In this document: positions 59,115-64,000 of the stretch, one piece after another
How positions within the stretch are numbered: position 1 is the first letter of the stretch
Layout: every line of letters starts with the position of its first letter
Source of the DNA: UBA10449 sp005883585
GTDB taxonomy: Bacteria > Chloroflexota > Dormibacteria > Dormibacterales > Dormibacteraceae
Length of the DNA stretch: 64,000 nucleotides
NCBI GenBank assembly: GCA_005883585.1
Contig: VBFD01000109.1
Span: 39,213 to 103,212, forward strand
Reading direction: 5' to 3'
Program-made: the position numbers and the translations under genes
Notes under the pieces: model-generated
Database searches by the model: none
Seen by the model: only the letters and a program-made list of their open reading frames with translations
Told to the model about the DNA's origin: nothing

Positions 59115-60272
59115 TTAACCGAATAACGAGGCAGCCACCGATTCCGTGCTCTTTGTAAGCGATCGACTTTTGGCGACCTTACGTCGGAGACGGTTTCGAC
59201 GAGCTTCCAGCGCCGGCGCCTCCTCCGGAAGCCTCGATTGCGCAGCCTCGACGACGGCCAGCGCCAGCTGAGGATCTCGGCGCCGCCACTCGAGCAGCCG
59301 CGCTCGCGCCACAGGCAGCCGGACGTCGGACGCGACTCTCGACTCGAGCCAGCCCAGGAAACTTTCGGCCCCGGCCACCGACTTTCTTCGCCGAGCCAAC
59401 CGGCGCGCGATCAGCAAGCCGGCGGTCGCTGCGGCTTCGTCGGCGGCGAACCCGGCGGCGTTACGCAGCGCTCGCCAGCCGTCCGCACGAGCCCCGCGGC
59501 GGAGTCGGTGCCGGCCGAGCGCCAGCCAGTCAGATGCGTCCATCTCCGCATCGCCGCCGTTGAGCCTGGCCAGGAGCCGGGAGTGGAGGTGCACGAGGCT
59601 GATGACGTCCAGCCGGTTGTGCTCGAGCACGGCGTCCAGGAGCGCGCTGGAACCTCGGCGGAGATAGTCGAAGTACGCGTCGGGGATCAGGGGGCCGGCG
59701 ATCGGATCGTCGCGCTCGTAACCCAGCAGCCGCTCCTCCACCATTCGCAACGTGCAGGTTTCCAGGCGGTGCCGATAAAGGGCCCGGACGAGGGTGAGCA
59801 GATCGACATGCGGCGCCAGGACCAGCTCTCCAGGCATTCGGGCCATCACCCACCGGGTTCTCAGCACAGGCAGGTCGAACGAGCCGCCGTTGAAGCTCGC
59901 CACTCCTTCTTCGCCGGCGATTTCCTGGCGCAGCTGGTGCAGGAATGCGGCCTCGAGGCCTGGCTGCGGGAGGAACAGCTGGGCAAGCCGCAGGCCGCAG
60001 TCGATGGGGCGCGCGACGGCGGCCGCGAAGACGTAGGTTCCCGCTCCGCCGCCCAGCCCCGTCGTCTCCGTGTCGATGTAGGCGACCGATCCCGGATATG
60101 GATCCAAAGCGGGGAGCGGCACGACGTCCTCGCGGAGCAGCGCATCCCCGAATGGAGTCGCCACGGCCTCGAAACCTCGCGGCACGAAGTGCTGTGGACG
60201 TGGACGCGGCCTGGGCGGGGCGCCTAGACGATCAAGGCGATCTCTGAGGTCGCTGACAGCAGTCGCAGGCAT
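59115..60272 (-). CDS. mrfB: MrfB/YprB-like DEDD exonuclease
   Basis: 385 residues with an RNase H-fold DEDDh exonuclease domain: motif I VAYIDTETTGLGGG (Asp67, Glu69), motif II VASFNGGSFDLPVLRTR (Asp133) and motif III EHNRLDVISLVHLH (His218, Asp222). A C-terminal helical region (TPR-like) follows. B. subtilis MrfB pairs with the helicase MrfA in repair of mitomycin-type lesions; here the gene overlaps the mrfA end by 49 nt. ATG 60272 is chosen; the frame stays open upstream within the helicase gene. Confidence 0.87.
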   Translation of the reverse strand: MPATAVSDLRDRLDRLGAPPRPRPRPQHFVPRGFEAVATPFGDALLREDVVPLPALDPYPGSVAYIDTETTGLGGGAGTYVFAAAVARPIDCGLRLAQLFLPQPGLEAAFLHQLRQEIAGEEGVASFNGGSFDLPVLRTRWVMARMPGELVLAPHVDLLTLVRALYRHRLETCTLRMVEERLLGYERDDPIAGPLIPDAYFDYLRRGSSALLDAVLEHNRLDVISLVHLHSRLLARLNGGDAEMDASDWLALGRHRLRRGARADGWRALRNAAGFAADEAAATAGLLIARRLARRRKSVAGAESFLGWLESRVASDVRLPVARARLLEWRRRDPQLALAVVEAAQSRLPEEAPALEARRNRLRRKVAKSRSLTKSTESVAASLFG

Positions 60273-62383
60273 GCGCTCTTGGCTCCTTCCACGAGATGCA
60301 GCGGACCCACGCACGAGGGACAGCCGGCCAGGCATGGGCACTCGCGCACGAGGGCCGCCGCGTGCTCGAGCAGCTCGCGGTGTAGCTCGTACATGCGCCG
60401 CGAGTAGCCAACGCCGCCGGGATAGATCTCGTAGACGGTCACGGTCGGCAAGCGCGTCGTCGCGGAGCGAACTTCGGCGACCGCGCCCAGGTCGCGCGGG
60501 TCGCACATCAACCGGATGCTGGCGACGTGGCGCAGAGAATGCGCAATACCCTGAAGACCGGCTTCCAACGTTTCGCGGCCGAGCGCCGACCAGAGGCCTT
60601 CATCGACGGTGATCCAGTAGCCGGTCGTGTGCAGCGTCTGCTCGGGGAGGTGGATAGGTCCCGAGCCGATGTTCTCGTGCGTGTGGAACCGGATCTTCTT
60701 GAACATGCTCGCCAGCGACGTGATCTTCACCTCGCCGTGGCTACGGGCAATTGGTTGGTCGTCCGGGCCGGCGAACGTGTCGAGCACCTGCACGGTCACC
60801 GACGCCAGCGCGTCCGTGTAGTAGTCGACGTCGACAGGATGGACGTAGGCCTTCTTCTCATCCCATTCGAGGCGATCCACGTGGAACTGCGCCCCTTCAT
60901 GGAGATAGACGGCGTCCTCGTGCAGAAGAACTGGTGCCGAGAACTGGTCCATCTCGCCGATGACGGAAGGCCTCGGCTGCGAGGTGTCGATGATGACGAC
61001 GTTGTCGGCGGCAATCCGCCTCAGGTGAACTTCCTCGGCGGGAAACGCCTGCCGGCTCCAGAACCACCTCCCGGCGGATCGCGTCGCGGAGCCGTCCTCC
61101 TCGAAAAGACGCAGCAGCTCGCCCACGTCCGTGCGACCCATCCGCTCCTCGGCCTCGAAAGGGAGCTCGAACAGCCCAGCCTGGAGGTGTCCGGCGAGGA
61201 GGAGCAGGTTGTCGGGGTCGATCAACCCTTCCTCTGGGTCTGTGCTCAAGAAGTAATCAGGGTGGCGGACGATGAACTGGTCGAGGGGCGAGCTCGAGGC
61301 CACGAACACGCCGACCGAACCGGACCGGCGTCCCGCTCGTCCCAGCTGCTGCCAGGTGGACGCAATCGTTCCGGGATAGCCGACCAGGACCGCCGCCTGC
61401 AGGCTGCCGATGTCGATGCCCAGCTCGAGCGCGTTGGTGCTGACGACGGCGGTGATCTCTCCGTCGCGCAGCCCGGCTTCGATTTCGCGACGATGGAGTG
61501 GAAGGTAGCCGGCACGGTATCCACGCACGAGCCGAGATGCGTCGAGTCGCGGGGCCAGGTCCTGGCGGAGGTAGCTCAGCATCACCTCCACCTGGAGCCG
61601 GCTGCGGCAGAACAGGATCGTCTGCACGCCGGATCGAATCCACGGCGCGGCGATGCGCCGCGCTTCGAGCATTGAGCTCCGGCGTATGCCCATCTCCCGG
61701 CTGATGAGCGGAGGGTTGTAGAAGATGAGCCGCCGCTCGCCGCGCGGGGCGCCGCTCCGCTCGATGAGCTCGATGTTCTCCTCTTCGAGGAGCTTCCTGG
61801 CGAGGTCGAGCGGGTTGGCGATGGTCGCCGATGCGCAGATGAAAGTTGGGGTCGACCCGTAGAAGGCGCAGATGCGCTTCAGGCGCCGGATGACGTTGGC
61901 GACCTGGCTTCCGAACAGCCCGCGATACGTATGCAGCTCGTCGATGACGACGAACTCGAGGCTGGAGAAAAGTCGTCGCCAGCGCGTGTGGTGCGGAAGG
62001 ATGCCCGTATGCAGCATGTCCGGGTTGGTCATCACGACGTGGCCGGCCTCGCGAATGGCTGTGCGTCGACCTGATGCGGTGTCGCCGTCGTACGTGTCGA
62101 CGCGGACGTCGATGGGGAGCCCGTGTTTGAGAGCGCTCAGCTCCGCGAGCTGATCCTGGGCAAGCGCTTGGCCGTTTCGAACAGCGCGATAGGCGTCGGC
62201 CTGGTGCGTGTATAGGCGTACGATGCCGCGCGCGGCAAGCGCTGCCGCAAGCTCGGGCCGCATCTCCGGGGGCAGCGGAGCGAATTCGGCGGCAGCGCCC
62301 GGAATGACCTGGTCGAGGGTTATCTCTCCGGGGAAGTCGCTCGGCAAGAAGCTTGGTAAGAAGGCTGGAGACATGGGCATCAC
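60224..62383 (-). CDS. mrfA: MrfA/YprA-like helicase lacking the Walker A segment
   Basis: 719 residues, with good agreement to MrfA over most of the length: YTHQADAYRAV (Q-type motif, 58-), DELHTYRG (motif II, 148-), FICASATIANP (III), YPGTIASTWQQLGRAGRRSG (VI), and the C-terminal DUF1998 zinc domain with ECPCLAGCPSC. Between AVRNGQ (about 72) and ALAQDQL (73-) about 40 residues normally containing motif I (TPTxSGKT) are missing. The frame is intact and the loss is in frame (near 62167). Either a real deletion or an assembly artefact; as written it cannot bind ATP normally. A LexA-box-like site is 17 nt upstream. Alternative ATGs are 62380 and 62374. Confidence 0.87.
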   Translation of the reverse strand: MMPMSPAFLPSFLPSDFPGEITLDQVIPGAAAEFAPLPPEMRPELAAALAARGIVRLYTHQADAYRAVRNGQALAQDQLAELSALKHGLPIDVRVDTYDGDTASGRRTAIREAGHVVMTNPDMLHTGILPHHTRWRRLFSSLEFVVIDELHTYRGLFGSQVANVIRRLKRICAFYGSTPTFICASATIANPLDLARKLLEEENIELIERSGAPRGERRLIFYNPPLISREMGIRRSSMLEARRIAAPWIRSGVQTILFCRSRLQVEVMLSYLRQDLAPRLDASRLVRGYRAGYLPLHRREIEAGLRDGEITAVVSTNALELGIDIGSLQAAVLVGYPGTIASTWQQLGRAGRRSGSVGVFVASSSPLDQFIVRHPDYFLSTDPEEGLIDPDNLLLLAGHLQAGLFELPFEAEERMGRTDVGELLRLFEEDGSATRSAGRWFWSRQAFPAEEVHLRRIAADNVVIIDTSQPRPSVIGEMDQFSAPVLLHEDAVYLHEGAQFHVDRLEWDEKKAYVHPVDVDYYTDALASVTVQVLDTFAGPDDQPIARSHGEVKITSLASMFKKIRFHTHENIGSGPIHLPEQTLHTTGYWITVDEGLWSALGRETLEAGLQGIAHSLRHVASIRLMCDPRDLGAVAEVRSATTRLPTVTVYEIYPGGVGYSRRMYELHRELLEHAAALVRECPCLAGCPSCVGPLHLVEGAKSACLRLLSATSEIALIV

Positions 62384-62400
62384 GCCCTAGGGAGAGTAAA

Positions 62401-62414
62401 CGAACATTCGTTCG
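62401..62414. promoter_or_regulatory. LexA/SOS-box-like palindrome
   Basis: CGAACATTCGTTCG: perfect 5-bp arms CGAAC/GTTCG around 4 nt, i.e. the Gram-positive/actinobacterial LexA box type (GAAC-N4-GTTC). It lies 17 nt before the mrfA ATG. The presumed start of the divergent sigma factor, ATT at 62406, lies within it. No lexA gene is in the window. Confidence 0.6.
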
Positions 62415-62966
62415 GAGTCAAGCGAAGAGCCGCCCAGCGTTCCCGAGTACAAGCCTGGCTCGGAAGCCGACTTCGAGCGGCTCTACCGGAACTCTTACCG
62501 GCGGATCCTCGGCACGCTCATCACGATGCTCCGCGACCGCGAGGCGGCGGAAGACTGCACCCAGGATGCCTTCGAGCGTGCGTTCAAGGCGTGGAAGAAG
62601 TGGCGGCCCGACGCCCCGGCTGAGGCCTGGCTCCATCGCATCGCCATCAACGTGGCGATCAACGGGCAGCGCCGGGAGCGTCTCCAGGAGGTTGGGGCTG
62701 TGCTCCGCCGCATCGGGCGGCCCGTTGAACCTTCCGATCCGGCCGTCGTGGTAGAGCGATCCGACCTGCTGGAGGCTTTGCGCAAGCTGCCGCCCAAGCA
62801 GGCGGCCGCGATCGTGCTGCGTCACTACCACGGGTACAGCAACCGCGAGATCGGGATCGCGTTGGGTGTACCCGAGCGCACAGTTGCCTCCCGCCTGGCC
62901 GCCGCCCGCGCCCGGCTGCAACAGCTTCTTCAGGGAACCCGCATCGCTTCGAGGAAAAATGGGTAA
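62406..62966 (+). CDS. ECF-type RNA polymerase sigma factor, apparently non-canonical start
   Basis: A sigma-70 family protein of about 186 residues. Region 2 is EADFERLYRNSYRRILGTLITMLRDREAAEDCTQDAFERAFKAWKKW and region 4 is LPPKQAAAIVLRHYHGYSNREIGIALGVPERTVASRLAAARARL. It aligns closely with the sigma factor at 13777-14379. Coding similarity begins upstream of the first ATG (62526), at residues SEADFERLYRNSYR. There is no ATG, GTG or TTG between the stop at 62397 and 62526. ATT 62406 with a GGGAGAG SD at 9-10 nt is the best start candidate. It precedes the membrane partner gene by 29 nt. Confidence 0.85.
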   Translation: MRSESSEEPPSVPEYKPGSEADFERLYRNSYRRILGTLITMLRDREAAEDCTQDAFERAFKAWKKWRPDAPAEAWLHRIAINVAINGQRRERLQEVGAVLRRIGRPVEPSDPAVVVERSDLLEALRKLPPKQAAAIVLRHYHGYSNREIGIALGVPERTVASRLAAARARLQQLLQGTRIASRKNG

Positions 62967-62995
62967 TCCGGGCTGGGAGTTGGTTTCTACTTGCC

Positions 62996-63514
62996 ATGAA
63001 CGGTCCAGTCGACTTCGAGCGTGAGCTGGAGCGCGAGCTGCATCGGATCCTCGATCCGATCGCGGCGGCGCCGATCCCGCTTCGCAGAGCAACCTCAGGC
63101 GGATTCTCGAAGAGACTGCTGGGCGGCGCCGGAGCCGCGCTCGGCCTCAAGCTCGCCACCGGCTTCGCGGTAGCCGCTTTCGCGGCCGCTGCCGCCGGAG
63201 CGACGACCGAGGTCGCAATCACAGGCAGCCTCAACCCAGCGGACTGGGGCCAGCAGGTCAAGACCACCGTGGCCGACTGCAAGGCCAAGCTTGCCGCCGG
63301 GCAGCACGGCATCGGCGACTGCGTCAGCGACTTTGCTACGCAGCATGGTGACCTGGTCTCCAACCAGCACCGGTCAGACAACAGCAACGGCACCACCAAC
63401 GGATCTACCAATGGCAGTAACAACGGCAAGTCCGACAGCAGCGGCAACAGCACCGGCCACAAGCCGACGGCGGCGCCAGGAAAGTCGGGCACTCACACGC
63501 CCCAGTCGCACTAG
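62996..63514 (+). CDS. Sigma-linked membrane protein, possible anti-sigma factor
   Basis: 172 residues. The N-terminal cytoplasmic part is VDFERELERELHRILDPIAAAP, a TM helix is LATGFAVAAFAAAAAGATTEVAI (about 52-72) and an exterior part with two Cys is followed by a Ser/Asn/Gly/Thr-rich tail. The gene follows the sigma factor by 29 nt in the same direction, the classical position of an ECF anti-sigma factor, although no zinc-binding anti-sigma motif is seen. ATG 62996 is the start. A shorter relative lies at 19663-19890. Confidence 0.72.
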   Translation: MNGPVDFERELERELHRILDPIAAAPIPLRRATSGGFSKRLLGGAGAALGLKLATGFAVAAFAAAAAGATTEVAITGSLNPADWGQQVKTTVADCKAKLAAGQHGIGDCVSDFATQHGDLVSNQHRSDNSNGTTNGSTNGSNNGKSDSSGNSTGHKPTAAPGKSGTHTPQSH

Positions 63515-63549
63515 CGCGTAGGGCGCCTTACTGAGACCCTTCCTCTCGT

Positions 63550-63575
63550 GGGGCCGGGCCGCAAGGCTCGGCCCC
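63550..63575 (+). terminator. Hairpin terminator after sigma/partner operon
   Basis: An 11-bp stem GGGGCCGGGCC/GGCTCGGCCCC with a 4-nt loop, one G-T pair, then TAAAACATT. It starts 35 nt after the stop. The 5' flank CCTTCCTCTCG is shared with the hairpin at 19913. The 63576-63719 stretch shows no gene. Confidence 0.6.
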
Positions 63576-63719
63576 TAAAACATTAATTAGGGACAACCTG
63601 CGGTTTGCCCTAATCGCCAGGCGCTTCGCGCGTGGCTGCTCTTTTTCCCTTAGCGGTAGGGATTTACTGAAGGAAACTCCAAACAATGCATCGGCATCAA
63701 TTTGGCGGGCATTGGAGAC

Positions 63720-63738
63720 GGCCGCAGTGAATCCGGCC
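63720..63738. repeat. Short inverted repeat at cysS 3' end, near-copy of 48477
   Basis: A 5-bp stem GGCCG/CGGCC ends in the cysS stop codon. It is 19 of 22 identical to the block at 48476-48497. It may serve as a weak terminator for cysS here. Confidence 0.4.
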
Positions 63739-64000
63739 TACTTGCCACGCGGGGTGGAGACTTTCCAGCGCTGTCCATCGGGCGTGTCGATGACTGCGAC
63801 GCCCATCGCCGCCAGCTCATCCCTCAGCCTGTCGGACTCTTTGAAGTTCCTGGCGGCACGCGCCGCCTTGCGATCCTCGAGCAGCGCCACAGCGCCCGTG
63901 GGCAGACCGACGCTGGGGGCGGCGCGATCGAGGTCCAGCCCCAAAACCTGATCCCATGCGCGCAGCAGGTGCGCCTTCTCCGCTCCAGGCAGCTCTGAAC
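63738..64000 (-). CDS. cysS: Cysteinyl-tRNA synthetase, C-terminal end (5' part outside window)
   Basis: The last 87 residues. The C-terminal anticodon-binding domain shows HLLRAWDQVLGLDLD, LLEDRKAARAARNFKESDRLRDELAAMGVAVIDTPDG and a basic end, an arrangement specific to CysRS (the DRLRDEL...G...DTP motif). The gene is cut by the right edge, and its start lies beyond 64000. It attaches cysteine to tRNA-Cys in the cytoplasm. It converges on the sigma/partner operon. Confidence 0.88.
   Translation of the reverse strand, partial: SELPGAEKAHLLRAWDQVLGLDLDRAAPSVGLPTGAVALLEDRKAARAARNFKESDRLRDELAAMGVAVIDTPDGQRWKVSTPRGK

Noticed and set aside
63712..63951. Plus-strand frame near the right edge encoding NPAYL, reminiscent of TnpB-type C-termini
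   Set aside because: Too short, antisense to cysS, and the similarity is explained by the 22-bp repeat.
1..64000. tRNA, rRNA, CRISPR array, prophage and transposase genes
   Set aside because: None recognised on either strand by reading; small or divergent RNA genes could be missed without a covariance-model search.

Overview
This window is a GC-rich, gene-dense bacterial chromosome segment, apparently from an uncultured soil-type lineage. Family content points to Chloroflexota or the neighbouring Dormibacterota, with actinobacterium-like traits: bifunctional class A PBPs, OtsA, GAF-type NarL two-component systems, S53 sedolisins, a DUF1906-like secreted protein, TadE/TadG-type pseudopilins and a Gram-positive-type LexA box. 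The taxonomic placement is inference. I see no rRNA, tRNA, CRISPR array, phage or intact insertion sequence.

Layout. 1-13.7 kb is envelope-related: a secreted Ser/Thr/Gly-repeat protein running off the left edge, an APH-fold kinase, a CAP-domain protein, two bifunctional penicillin-binding proteins, trehalose-6-phosphate synthase, a YggT-like membrane protein and a secreted DUF1906-like protein. 13.5-19.9 kb is regulatory: an ECF-type sigma factor, a GAF-GGDEF cyclase, a NarL-type two-component pair, MscL with a zinc ribbon and a small protein resembling the partner of the second sigma factor. 20-24 kb holds IlvE, an S53 peptidase and an FAD-dependent ferredoxin-reductase-like enzyme.

24.2-32.5 kb is a compact minus-strand operon, the best candidate for an undescribed system. 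In transcription order it encodes a nucleotidyltransferase, an 1195-residue GT2/GT-C fusion, a B12-type radical SAM enzyme, an exported beta-propeller, a DoxX protein, a SAM methyltransferase and an unknown protein. 32.6-39.3 kb carries P5C dehydrogenase, a crotonase, a DrrAB-like ABC exporter, a GT87-like mannosyltransferase, a GNAT enzyme and a LysE exporter.

39.3-48.3 kb is a near-continuous minus-strand run of eight genes: fumarase, crotonase, a TrkA-type K+ channel, a CDF transporter with three C-terminal domains, a GNAT enzyme, a sedolisin lipoprotein, a PrsW-like membrane protein with zinc ribbons at both ends, and a zinc-ribbon membrane protein. 48.5-55.7 kb has Ppx/GppA, a second CDF transporter, a large protein with a possible phosphorylase-fold end, an acyl-CoA synthetase and GreA. 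55.7-59.1 kb is a three-gene Tad pseudopilin cluster.

59.1-64 kb holds an mrfAB-type DNA repair pair whose helicase lacks the Walker A segment. A LexA-box-like palindrome precedes it. A divergent ECF sigma factor without a canonical start codon, its membrane partner and the 3' end of cysS follow. Many genes overlap by 4 nt, so translational coupling is common. Several start codons are GTG, TTG or apparently non-canonical.
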